A stretch of 64,000 bases of DNA from DASSLY01 sp035689185. Its GTDB lineage: Bacteria; Actinomycetota; Actinomycetes; Actinomycetales; Dermatophilaceae. Positions 45,250 to 53,577 of the stretch are shown here, piece by piece (within the stretch, counting starts at the first letter, position 1; every line of letters starts with the position of its first letter). Made by a program: the position numbers and the translations under genes. The stretch lies in assembly GCA_035689185.1 (NCBI GenBank), contig DASSLY010000032.1, positions 10,772 through 74,771 of the forward strand. Reading direction: 5' to 3'. The notes under the pieces are model-generated. The model saw only the letters and a list, made by a program, of their open reading frames with translations. It searched no databases and had not been told where the DNA came from.

Positions 45250-46377
45250 TCAGGCGTCGTCCAGCGGCCGACCGACCTGGTCGCGCACGGCGTCCATCGC
45301 GTCCCAGTCGTTGACGTGCATCCCCGCGACGACCGTCCCGTCGTTGACCCAGAACGCCCTGAACACCCGGGCGTGCACGTCGCCGCGGACGACCACCTGG
45401 TCGTGCCCGGACCCGGAGCCGACGTACTCCATCCCGAGGTCGTACTGGTCGGTGAAGAAGTACGGCAGCCGGTCGTAGCTCTGCGAACCGCCGTTCAGGT
45501 TGTGCGCGGCCACCTTGGCCTGGTGGATGGCGGTGTCCCAGTGCTCGACGCGGATCCGCCGTTGCAGCCTCGGGTGCAGCTGGTTGGCCAGGTCCCCGAC
45601 CGCCAGCACGGCGGGATCGGACGTGCGCAGCCGCTCATCGACCAGGACGCCGTTGTCAACGGCGAGCCCCGCGGCGGTGGCGAGGTCGGTGCTGGGTATG
45701 GCGCCGACGCCCACCACGACCAGGTCGGCGCCGTCGAAGTCGGCCGGGGCGACCTGGTGGCCTAGGCGCAGGTCGACGCCGTGCTCCCGGTGCAGGTCCG
45801 CGAAGACCGTGGCGACCTCAGCGCCGAGCACCCCCAGCAACGGCAGGTCGGCCATCTCCAACACGGTCACGTCGGTGCCGGCCTCCCGCGCCGCGGCCGC
45901 GACCTCCAGCCCGATCCAGCCGCCGCCCACGACGACGAGCCGCCGGCCTTGCCCGAACGCGGCCTTGATCCGGTCGCTGTCCTCGATGGTGCGCAGGTAG
46001 GCGACCGGGGCGCCGCTCTGGTCGGCGAGGGGGAGCCGGCGGGGGGCAGCGCCCGTGGCGAGGAGCAGCGCGTCGTAGCCTTGCTCGCCATCCTTGGTGC
46101 CGACCACGTGGGCATCACGGTCGATGCCGGTGACCGTGGTGCCCAGGCGCAGGTCCACGTCGTGCTCGTCGTACCACCCCCGCTCGCGCAGGAACGCCTT
46201 GCCGATCGGCTCCTTGCCCAGCAGGTACCCCTTGGACAGCGGTGGCCGTTCGTAGGGGGGGTGCTGCTCGGCTCCGAACATCACGATCCGGCCGGCATAC
46301 CCCGTCTTGCGCAGTTCGGTGACCGCCGTGCCGCCAGCGGTGCCCGCTCCCACGACCACGATGGTGTCGGTGGCCAT
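45250..46377 (-). CDS. FAD-dependent ferredoxin/rubredoxin reductase-like oxidoreductase
   Basis: 375-aa two-dinucleotide-binding flavoprotein. FAD motif IVVVGAGTAGGTAVTELRKTG at the start, PPYERPPLSKGYLLG (hallmark of BphA4/ferredoxin reductases), LLLATGAAPRRL, NAD motif VVVGGGWIGLEVAAAAREAG and VLAVGDLANQL. No adjacent ferredoxin gene is seen. ATG at 46377 follows a GAGGGAG ribosome site; the upstream extension is not needed. Confidence 0.85.
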   Translation of the reverse strand: MATDTIVVVGAGTAGGTAVTELRKTGYAGRIVMFGAEQHPPYERPPLSKGYLLGKEPIGKAFLRERGWYDEHDVDLRLGTTVTGIDRDAHVVGTKDGEQGYDALLLATGAAPRRLPLADQSGAPVAYLRTIEDSDRIKAAFGQGRRLVVVGGGWIGLEVAAAAREAGTDVTVLEMADLPLLGVLGAEVATVFADLHREHGVDLRLGHQVAPADFDGADLVVVGVGAIPSTDLATAAGLAVDNGVLVDERLRTSDPAVLAVGDLANQLHPRLQRRIRVEHWDTAIHQAKVAAHNLNGGSQSYDRLPYFFTDQYDLGMEYVGSGSGHDQVVVRGDVHARVFRAFWVNDGTVVAGMHVNDWDAMDAVRDQVGRPLDDA

Positions 46378-46497
46378 TCGCACGCTCCCTCGCGCTCGCC
46401 GCCCCGACGGTGAGTGCGTCGGGACCCTGGTCACGACCCTACGGTGCCGTCCGCGACGGGACGCACACGGTAGGTCCCGGTGCGGAAGGTGCCGGGT

Positions 46498-47442
46498 CTA
46501 GCGCCACATGTGGAGGCGGGTCACGGTGCCCGTCTCGCCGGAGCGCACCTGCACCAGGTCGCACAGCTGGTTGGCCATCCACACTCCGCGCCCGCTGCCC
46601 GCGTCGACGGCCGGCGCGACCCGTCCGATGAGCGGGTCGATGATGCGGCCCTGGTCACGGACCTCGCAGACCACGGACTCGGGGGTCGCCCAGAGGGTCA
46701 GAACCGGCTCGCCCTCGCCGTGGGTGAGACTGTTCGTCGCCACCTCGTGGGCAGCGAGGACCAGTCCGTAGACCCGCTCCGCGGGCAGGCCCTCGCCGCT
46801 CGCCGCGGTCTCGACGGCGGCGCGCATGGCGCTCAGCGCGGTGACGGTGACCACGTGACGGACGAGCACCGTATGCGGCCCCGGCGGCAGTTGGGCGGCG
46901 AACAGCTCGCCCGCCCGGTCGAGGTGGGCGGGCTCCAGGCGGCTCATGTCGCTGGCAGGGTGGCTGCGGTAAACCTCGTCGAGCACCGCCTGGTCGAGCG
47001 AGCCGGTGTCGTACGGGCACAACAGCCACAGCGGCGTGTCCGCGGCGACCGCATGGTTGAGCAGTGCCTCGTGCAGCTGGCACTCCGACAGCTCGACGGG
47101 TCGCCTGCCGGCCCAGATGGGCTCGCCGATGCCGCGGACCGGCTCGCCGTCGGCCCGCTGCAGGAAGGCCTGCCACATCGGGATGATCCGTGCCGGGTTG
47201 GCGCCGGCGACCGTCATGTCCACGAACTGCACCAATTCGGCGTCCGGGCCCAGTGCCGAGCGCAGCCAGCCGAGCCGGGTCGGCGTGACCGCGACCAGGA
47301 CCGGTTGCCGCTCCTCCAAGCCCCCGACCACGAACGGCAGGGCGGCAGCCAGGAAGTCCGCCTCGTCGCGCCAGAGGAGCGCCTCGTGACGGAAGCCCGT
47401 GGCGGTCGCAGGAGGCGTGGGCGCGAGCGTCACCGAGGTCAT
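46498..47442 (-). CDS. RsbA-type anti-sigma regulatory protein (MEDS + HATPase)
   Basis: 314-aa protein. The N-terminal MEDS domain (about residues 15-180) begins GFRHEALLWRDEADFLAAALPFVVGGL. The C-terminal HATPase_c domain of the serine-kinase anti-sigma type has the N-box LAAHEVATNSLTHGEG and G-box GSGRGVWMANQLCDLV. Such proteins bind and inactivate stress sigma factors or phosphorylate an anti-anti-sigma factor; no sigma or STAS partner is encoded nearby. Confidence 0.8.
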   Translation of the reverse strand: MTSVTLAPTPPATATGFRHEALLWRDEADFLAAALPFVVGGLEERQPVLVAVTPTRLGWLRSALGPDAELVQFVDMTVAGANPARIIPMWQAFLQRADGEPVRGIGEPIWAGRRPVELSECQLHEALLNHAVAADTPLWLLCPYDTGSLDQAVLDEVYRSHPASDMSRLEPAHLDRAGELFAAQLPPGPHTVLVRHVVTVTALSAMRAAVETAASGEGLPAERVYGLVLAAHEVATNSLTHGEGEPVLTLWATPESVVCEVRDQGRIIDPLIGRVAPAVDAGSGRGVWMANQLCDLVQVRSGETGTVTRLHMWR

Positions 47443-47723
47443 GACCCGCCGTCCTTTCCAGCCGTCCCCGCCCGGGGTCCAGTGTGCATAGGCCGACCAG
47501 TCCAGGGAAGCCCGTCTGTCCGGTGGAGTTCGTGGGGTGGGGGCGCTCCGGCTTGGTCCGCGCCGTCACCGGCCCGGCGCGCTTCGCCCACCCGGTCGGC
47601 GTGGCCGACCGGACCTGGTGGCGGGCGACCGGAGTCCGTGCTGACCGGCCGCACCACGCGGACCTGCCGGTGTGATCCGCGGTTTCCCCTGTCGGTCAGG
47701 CAGAAGCGCTGCATGATGTCCCG

Positions 47724-48509
47724 GTGACCAACTCGATCTCGTCCTCCGCCCAGCGCGCCAACACCAGCAAGGCGGTGGAGTATGCCGGGCGCGCCGGTTT
47801 CGTCGTCAACGGCGTGCTGCATCTGCTGATCGCCTGGATCGGCCTGCAGCTGGCGCTCCAGAGCTACAGCGGGGCCGCGGACCAGTCCGGTGCGCTGCAG
47901 CTGCTGGCCGGCAACAGCTTCGGCTCGGTCGCGTTGTGGCTGGGCGTGGTCGGGTTCGCCGGCCTGTGCCTGTGGGCGCTCACGGAGGCGATCGTCGGGG
48001 CCACGGAGCCCAAGGACCGGATGGTCCTGGTAGCAAAGGCGGTCGTGTACGCCGTGCTGTCCCTCGCCTGCCTGACCTACGCACGGGGCCAGTCCGCCCG
48101 CAGCGGGCGCAGCCAGAGCGTGGACGTGACCGCGAGCCTGATGCAGCAGCCCTTCGGCCGGCTGCTCGTGGGCCTGGTCGGCGCCGGCGTCGTCGCGGTG
48201 GGTGGCTACCACGTGGTGAAGGGGTGGCAGCGCAAGTTCCTGGAGGACCTGGAGCAGCACCCCGGCCGTGGGGTGCAGGCCGCAGGGCGGGTCGGCTACG
48301 TCGGCAAGGGAGTGGCACTCGGGGTGGTCGGGTTGCTCTTCGTCCTGGCGGCCCTGCGCGGACAGGCGAAGCAGGCGACCGGTCTCGACGGCGCCCTGCG
48401 CACGCTGCTCGACCTACCGCTGGGCCGGATCATCGTGGCCCTGGTGGCCCTCGGCTTCGCGGCCTACGGTTGCTACTCCTTCGCCCGGGCCAAGTACGCC
48501 CGCTTCTGA
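47724..48509 (+). CDS. DUF1206 membrane protein
   Basis: 261-aa protein made of three repeats of the DUF1206 unit, each with two helices and starting with a Y-x-G-R/K-x-G motif (EYAGRAGFVVNGVLHLLIAW; VAKAVVYAVLSLACLTYARG; GYVGKGVALGVVGLLFVLAA). Function unknown. The 281-bp region before it (47443-47723) contains one G/C3-biased short open frame but no convincing gene. Confidence 0.82.
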   Translation: MTNSISSSAQRANTSKAVEYAGRAGFVVNGVLHLLIAWIGLQLALQSYSGAADQSGALQLLAGNSFGSVALWLGVVGFAGLCLWALTEAIVGATEPKDRMVLVAKAVVYAVLSLACLTYARGQSARSGRSQSVDVTASLMQQPFGRLLVGLVGAGVVAVGGYHVVKGWQRKFLEDLEQHPGRGVQAAGRVGYVGKGVALGVVGLLFVLAALRGQAKQATGLDGALRTLLDLPLGRIIVALVALGFAAYGCYSFARAKYARF

Positions 48510-48513
48510 CGCG

Positions 48514-49194
48514 TCAGTCGCGCCGGCGCAGGTACCCCCACGCCAGCAGCGCGCAGACGACGCCGTTGCCCATCCCGACGAGCACGTCGCTGGGATGGTG
48601 CATGCCGCGGTACATCCGGGCGAACGCGACCAGGAACGGCACGACCAGGCAGACCGCTTGAAGCGTCCGCCGCAGCACCGGGTTCTGCACTCGGTGAGCG
48701 ACCAGCGCCAGGGACAGGTAGAGGGCGAAAGCGGCACCGACGTGTCCACTGGGGTAGCTCGACGTCGGCGGTGCCGGGTCCAGCTCCTGCGCCTGCGGAC
48801 GGTTGCGGTCGACGAGGGTGGTGACCGTGACGAAGATGGTCGCCTGCAGCGAGATGGCCAGCGCCGGGATCAGCGCGATCCACCACCGGCGGGTGCGCCA
48901 CCAGAGGATCGCGACCATCACCAGGCACGTGGCGATGATGATCTCGGTGTTCCCCAGGCGCGACCAGACCATGGTCACCCCGTCCCACACGGGGGTCCGG
49001 CCCTGCTGCAGGGCGCGGATGGCGGCGTCCTCGGCGGGCGGGTCACCCAACGGCCCGGTGATCAGCAGGCCGATCCCGAACAACGCCAGCCAGACCAGGA
49101 CTCCCGGCGCGATCGCGCGGACCGCAATATCCCGAAGGGCGGAGCCGAGCGCGGGCGGCCGGTCGTCGTCCTCGTACCGCGTCAGGAACGGCAT
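48514..49194 (-). CDS. PAP2-superfamily phosphatase
   Basis: 226-aa integral membrane phosphatase. The three PAP2 motifs are present: DRNRPQAQ (K/R-x-RP), PSGHVGAAF (catalytic His) and FARMYRGMHHPSDVLVG (SR-x5-H-x3-D-like, second catalytic His). About six helices. Likely substrates are lipid or undecaprenyl pyrophosphates. Its ATG lies inside the last codons of a small upstream open frame. Confidence 0.85.
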   Translation of the reverse strand: MPFLTRYEDDDRPPALGSALRDIAVRAIAPGVLVWLALFGIGLLITGPLGDPPAEDAAIRALQQGRTPVWDGVTMVWSRLGNTEIIIATCLVMVAILWWRTRRWWIALIPALAISLQATIFVTVTTLVDRNRPQAQELDPAPPTSSYPSGHVGAAFALYLSLALVAHRVQNPVLRRTLQAVCLVVPFLVAFARMYRGMHHPSDVLVGMGNGVVCALLAWGYLRRRD

Positions 49195-49340
49195 GACCGG
49201 ATGACCTCGTCATCCTGCTCGCGCACCACGAAGGCGAGCAGGACAACCGCGATGGCGAAGGCATACCCCGCTGCCCGAGGTACCGGGGGCAGCCGCAGCC
49301 GCCCGGCGCTCCGCCGCACGCGGGCGGGGGTGGTGGTCAC
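49182..49340 (-). CDS. Small single-TM protein coupled to PAP2 gene
   Basis: 52-aa frame from GTG 49340: a basic start (TTTPARVRRSAGRLRLP), one membrane helix (AAGYAFAIAVVLLAFVV) and an acidic end. Codon third positions are nearly all G/C. Its stop lies 10 nt inside the PAP2 gene in another frame, suggesting translational coupling. No ribosome site is obvious and no family recognised. Confidence 0.4.
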   Translation of the reverse strand: MTTTPARVRRSAGRLRLPPVPRAAGYAFAIAVVLLAFVVREQDDEVIRSCRS

Positions 49341-49610
49341 CGCCAGACAGTACCCCGTTGCCGTGCGGGCACCCAGTCGCCGTCACCGCGCCCACAGCCC
49401 CGATCCGAGGGCGGCCGTGATCGTTCCTGCCGTGCCTGCCTGCGCTGGCGGGTCGTCCAGCTGTCGGCAATGGACGGACGTGGCCGCCCCCGATGCCGGC
49501 TCTCGTCCATCTGACGTACGTAGCCGCGGCAGTCGCCGTCTATCCTGTGCTGCACCGGGGTGGGTCATCGCTCTCCCCGCCACGCGCTCGGCCCACGGAG
49601 AGGTTCTTCG

Positions 49611-50621
49611 ATGAGATCTGCTCGTTCCCTCGCGGCGCTGCTCGGCTGCCTGTCGGTCGTCGCCGCGGTCACCGCCGCGGCACCTCAGGCAGTCGCCGTT
49701 CCAGCCAGCAGCACGGTCGCTGCGCCAGCCGCCGCGGCCGTCTCGCGCCCGGCCGGAAGGGCTTTGCTCACGGCCGGCCCGGGCCGTGCCGCCCCCTCTG
49801 TCGGCAGTGCGCTGACGCCCCCGGCCGCGGCTGCGGTCACCGCCACGTTCAAGGTCACGTACCACGGCTTCACGGCTGAGGCGAAGGCGGCTTTCCAGCG
49901 CGCCGTCCAGGTGTGGGCGACGCGGGTCAGCTCCCCCGTCCCCATCACCGTCGACGCCACCTTCACGCCGCTGGGCCCGGGCATCCTGGGCTCGGCCGGG
50001 GCGGGCACCATCTGGCGAGACTTCTCCGGCGCTCCGAAGGCCGGCACCTGGTATGTCGACGCGCTCGCCAACAAGCTGCACGGCTCCCAGCTCGCCGCCA
50101 GCCCCGACATCGTCGCGGAGTTCAGCAGCAGCTTCTCCAACTGGCACTTCGGCAGCACCGCGGCCCCGGCGGGCACGTACGACTTCACCACGGTGGTCGC
50201 CCACGAGCTGGGTCACGGCCTGGGCTTCCTGGGGGCGGGCAACGTCGCCGGCGGCCGGGGCACCGTCCGGTTCCAGGGCGCGTCACCGGCGTTGCCGGTC
50301 ATCTACGACCGGTTCACCGAGAACGGGGCAGGCAAGTCCCTGCTCAGCTACCCGGACAAGTCCACCACGCTGGCCGGCGTGCTGCAGAGCAACAGCGTCT
50401 TCTTCGACAGCGCCCAGGTGCGCAAGTCCAATGCCGGCAACCGGGCCAAGCTCTACGCGCCGGCCACCTGGCAGTCGGGCAGCAGCTACTCGCACCTGGA
50501 CGAGGCCACTTACCCGGCCGGCAACGCCAACTCGCTGATGACACCGGTGCTGGGCAAGGCTGAGACCATGCGTAACCCGGGGCCGATCACGCTGGCCTTG
50601 TTCGGCACCCTGGGCTGGTGA
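49611..50621 (+). CDS. Secreted zinc metalloprotease-like protein
   Basis: 336-aa exported protein. A signal peptide (SLAALLGCLSVVAAVTAAAPQAVA) is followed by an Ala/Pro-rich stretch and a catalytic domain with HELGHGLGF at residues 198-206 (HExxH zincin motif). The next residues (GFLGAG) lack the usual third His/Asp of metzincins, so the third ligand is unclear. SLMTPVLGKAE near the C-terminus recalls the Met-turn. Start chosen at 49611 after GAGAGG. Confidence 0.75.
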   Translation: MRSARSLAALLGCLSVVAAVTAAAPQAVAVPASSTVAAPAAAAVSRPAGRALLTAGPGRAAPSVGSALTPPAAAAVTATFKVTYHGFTAEAKAAFQRAVQVWATRVSSPVPITVDATFTPLGPGILGSAGAGTIWRDFSGAPKAGTWYVDALANKLHGSQLAASPDIVAEFSSSFSNWHFGSTAAPAGTYDFTTVVAHELGHGLGFLGAGNVAGGRGTVRFQGASPALPVIYDRFTENGAGKSLLSYPDKSTTLAGVLQSNSVFFDSAQVRKSNAGNRAKLYAPATWQSGSSYSHLDEATYPAGNANSLMTPVLGKAETMRNPGPITLALFGTLGW

Positions 50622-50717
50622 CCGCGGCCACCCTCGACGGAACCACGCTGGTATGCCGCTCGGCCCTGGCCCGCCGTGGGCCGGGGCCGAGCCGCGTCAC
50701 CAGGACGTCAGTGGTCC

Positions 50718-51446
50718 TCAGGGCGTCGGGACGGCCGTAGTCGTCGGCTCCGTGGCCGTGGTCGTCTCGGTGGGGACCACGGTCGTCGCCGTGGCGGGCG
50801 GAGTCGTCGGCAGGACCGGCTCGCTGGTGGTCACCGAGGTGGTCGTCGGCTGGGTGGTCGTCGGCTGCGTGGCCGTCGGGGCAGTCGTCGGCGTGCTTGT
50901 CGGCGTGGTCGCCGGCGCCGGCGTCGAGCTGTTCCCGAACACCGAGGTGCCCGAACCTTGCTCATTGCGCAACAGCTTGCTCAGCGGGCGTCCCATGGCC
51001 AGTTCGACGACCGTGACACCGGAGAGGATGACCAGGAAGACACCGGCGACGGACAGCAGCAGGGCCCGCCGGTCCCGGCCTCGCTGCGTGCTCACCCGCG
51101 CGGTCCCCGTGGGCGGTCCGGCCGGCTCCTCGAGCGGCGCCCCGGCCGGCTCCTCGAGCACGGGCATCCGCGAGGTCCGGTCGTCATCGGAGGAGGTTCG
51201 TGCGGGCAGTCGTGCCCGAACGACCCGGACCCCGGACCGAGTGTGCTCGATCGACCGGGAGTAGTAGTGATTGCCGACCACGCTGAGGATGCTGGCCAAC
51301 GCGGCACCGGTGATGGTCCCGAGGACCCCGAGGTAGGACAGGGCCACTGTCGTGGTGACCGCTGCCAGCGCCCCGGCGAGGATCTGGGTCAGGGACAGGC
51401 CTGCGGGCTGCCCGCTGTCCCGGTCGCCGTCCTCAACTCGGGTCAC
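50718..51446 (-). CDS. Membrane protein with Thr/Pro-rich C-terminal tail
   Basis: 242 aa. Two Ala/Val-rich helices (LTQILAGALAAVTTTVALSYLGVLG and ITGAALASILSVVGNHYYS, about residues 19-62), a charged linker, a third helix (RALLLSVAGVFLVILSGVTVVEL, about 128-150) and about 75 residues of Thr/Pro/Ala/Ser repeats likely outside the cell. Family not recognised. Confidence 0.6.
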   Translation of the reverse strand: MTRVEDGDRDSGQPAGLSLTQILAGALAAVTTTVALSYLGVLGTITGAALASILSVVGNHYYSRSIEHTRSGVRVVRARLPARTSSDDDRTSRMPVLEEPAGAPLEEPAGPPTGTARVSTQRGRDRRALLLSVAGVFLVILSGVTVVELAMGRPLSKLLRNEQGSGTSVFGNSSTPAPATTPTSTPTTAPTATQPTTTQPTTTSVTTSEPVLPTTPPATATTVVPTETTTATEPTTTAVPTP

Positions 51447-51517
51447 CCGGCCATCCTAGGAGCCGGGCGTGCCGCGGGCGGGGCGGCCGCGGGACCGGTG
51501 CCGCGCGTCTGAGGCTG

Positions 51518-52282
51518 TCAGCGCGGGGGGAGGCGCAGCGCGCCGTCCAGCCGGATCACCTCACCGTTGAGCATCGGGTTGGCCACCAGGTGCCCGACCA
51601 GCGCGGCGTACTCCGCTGGCCGGCCCAGCCTGGCCGGGTGCGGAACCTGTCGCTCCAGCGCGGACCTCACCTCGCTCGGCAGCCCTGCCATCATCGGGGT
51701 CTCGAAGGTGCCGGGGGCGATCGTGACCACCCGGATCGCCTTGTCCGCCAGGTCCCGCGCCGCGGTCAGGGTCAGTCCGACGATGCCGCCCTTCGACGCG
51801 GCGTAGGCGGCCTGGCCGATCTGCCCGTCGTAGGCGGCGACCGACGCGGTCATCACGACCAGCCCACGGTCCTCGTCGAGCGGCTCGTTCCCGGCCATGG
51901 CGACCGCTGCCAGCCGCAGCGTGTTGAAGGTCCCGACGAGGTTGATGTCGACCAGCGCCTGGAAGTCCGCCAGCGGCAACACCCCTCGCTTGCCGATGAT
52001 CCGGCCCGGGGTGCCGACCCCCGCGCAGCACACCGCAACGCGCAACTGCCCCATCGACGAGGCCGCGTCGACGGCGGCCTGGACGTCCTGCTCGTCGCGG
52101 ACGTCGGTGGCGACGAACCGGACGCGCTCCCCGAGCCGGCCGGCCACCTCGGCGCCGGGGGACCGGGGCAGGTCGGCGATCACGACGGCCGCCCCGAGCC
52201 CGGCGAGGTGCTCGGCGGTGGCTCGGCCCAGGCCGGACGCCCCCCCGGTCACCAGAGCAGCGGTGGAGTCGTTGAGCTGCAC
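51518..52282 (-). CDS. SDR-family 3-hydroxyacyl-CoA dehydrogenase-like enzyme
   Basis: 254-aa short-chain dehydrogenase. TGGASGLGRATAEHLAGLGA is the NAD-binding motif, and TASVAAYDGQIGQAAYAASKGG gives Ser, Tyr and Lys of the catalytic set. NSTAALVTGGASGLG and the PHPARLGRPAEYAALVGHL end match type-II 3-hydroxyacyl-CoA dehydrogenases (HSD17B10-like). Follows an acyl-CoA dehydrogenase by 22 nt, so a beta-oxidation-like step is likely. Confidence 0.82.
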   Translation of the reverse strand: MQLNDSTAALVTGGASGLGRATAEHLAGLGAAVVIADLPRSPGAEVAGRLGERVRFVATDVRDEQDVQAAVDAASSMGQLRVAVCCAGVGTPGRIIGKRGVLPLADFQALVDINLVGTFNTLRLAAVAMAGNEPLDEDRGLVVMTASVAAYDGQIGQAAYAASKGGIVGLTLTAARDLADKAIRVVTIAPGTFETPMMAGLPSEVRSALERQVPHPARLGRPAEYAALVGHLVANPMLNGEVIRLDGALRLPPR

Positions 52283-52304
52283 GACGGTTCCTTTCCATGC
52301 CTTG

Positions 52305-53480
52305 TCACGACGAGCCCCGCAGCATCTGCCGGGCGATGACCACGCGCTGGATCTGGTTCGTCCCCTCGAAGATCTGGGTCACCTTGGCCTCGCGCATGTA
52401 CCGCTCGGCCGGGAAGTCCTGGGTGTACCCGTACCCGCCGAGGATCTGCACCGCGTCGGTGGTGACGCGCATGGCAGCGTCTGTGCAGACCAGCTTGGCC
52501 ACCGCCGCCTCCCTGGTGAAAGGGCGGCCGGCGTCCCGCAGCTGCGCGGCATACAGGTAGGTGGACCGCGCGGCGGTGGTCGCCGCCTGCATGTCCGCGA
52601 GCATGAACTGCACCCCTTGGAAGGCGGCGATGGCGCGCCCGAACTGCTCGCGCTCCCGGGCGTAGCCGAGCGACAGGTCGAGCGCGGCCTGAGCCAGCCC
52701 CGTTGCCGCAGCAGCGATCCCGAGCCGCCCCGAGTCCAGTGCGGACAGCGCGATCGGCATCCCCATGCCCGGCTTGCCGACCATCCGGCCCGCGTCCACG
52801 AGCGCGTCGTCGAGGACCACCTGCCGGACCGGGTCGCAGTGCAGCCCCATCTTGCGTTCCGCCGGCGCGAAGCTGAGCCCGGGCGTGTCCGCGGGGATGA
52901 CCAGGCAGGACAACCCGTGGGTGGGGTGGTCGTCGGTGCGGACGAAGGTGGTGTAGAAGTCGGCGTGGGCGGCGTGGGAGACCCATGCCTTGGTGCCCGT
53001 CACCCGGTATGCCGTGGGCTCGCCGCCCTCGCCGGCGCCGGACCGGGCGACCGCCCTGGTGCGGATCGCCGACACGTCGGAGCCGGCCTGCGTCTCGGAC
53101 AGGCAGTAGGCGCCGAGCTGGGCCCCGGCGAGCATCTGCGGAAGCAACGCCTGCTGCTGCTCCGGCGTTCCGTAGGTCGCCAGGGGGTAGCAGGACAGCC
53201 CGTGGACCGAGACCCCGACCGCGACGCTCATCCAGGACGCGGCGATCTCCTCCAGGACCTGCAGGTACACCTGGTACGGCAGGCCCGCGCCGCCGAGCTC
53301 CTCCGGGTAGGGCAGGCCGAGCAGCCCGGACCGGCCGAGGAGGCGGAACGTCTCCCGGGGGAAGTCACCGGCCGCCTCGGCGGCGCTGGCCACCGGCGCC
53401 AGCTCGGCGGCGCAGATGTCGCGGACCAGGTCGAGCAGGTCGTGCGCCTCCTCGGTGGGGAGCAGGCGCGAGACGGGCAT
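52305..53480 (-). CDS. Acyl-CoA dehydrogenase
   Basis: 391-aa FAD enzyme. Signatures: CLSETQAGSDVSAIRTRAV and GTKAWVSHAAHADFYTTFVRT (FAD/substrate loops), YAREREQFGRAIAAFQGVQFMLADM, GGYGYTQDFPAERYMREAKVTQIFEGTNQIQR with the catalytic-type Glu of FEGT. First gene of a two-gene operon with the SDR. Its start faces the DUF6421 operon across 97 bp. Confidence 0.9.
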   Translation of the reverse strand: MPVSRLLPTEEAHDLLDLVRDICAAELAPVASAAEAAGDFPRETFRLLGRSGLLGLPYPEELGGAGLPYQVYLQVLEEIAASWMSVAVGVSVHGLSCYPLATYGTPEQQQALLPQMLAGAQLGAYCLSETQAGSDVSAIRTRAVARSGAGEGGEPTAYRVTGTKAWVSHAAHADFYTTFVRTDDHPTHGLSCLVIPADTPGLSFAPAERKMGLHCDPVRQVVLDDALVDAGRMVGKPGMGMPIALSALDSGRLGIAAAATGLAQAALDLSLGYAREREQFGRAIAAFQGVQFMLADMQAATTAARSTYLYAAQLRDAGRPFTREAAVAKLVCTDAAMRVTTDAVQILGGYGYTQDFPAERYMREAKVTQIFEGTNQIQRVVIARQMLRGSS

Positions 53481-53577
53481 GAGCGGATGATATGCCGGCC
53501 GTTCGCGACCGAGCTCTCCCGTCGGGGCATCCTGCTAGCCTGACTGGAAACGCAAAGACTGCGGATCGAGGTGCGCT

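Noticed and set aside
47523..47675. Short plus-strand frame with strong G/C3 bias (about 50 aa)
   Set aside because: Coding-like composition but no ribosome site, no recognisable family, and it may be a gene remnant; not enough to call.
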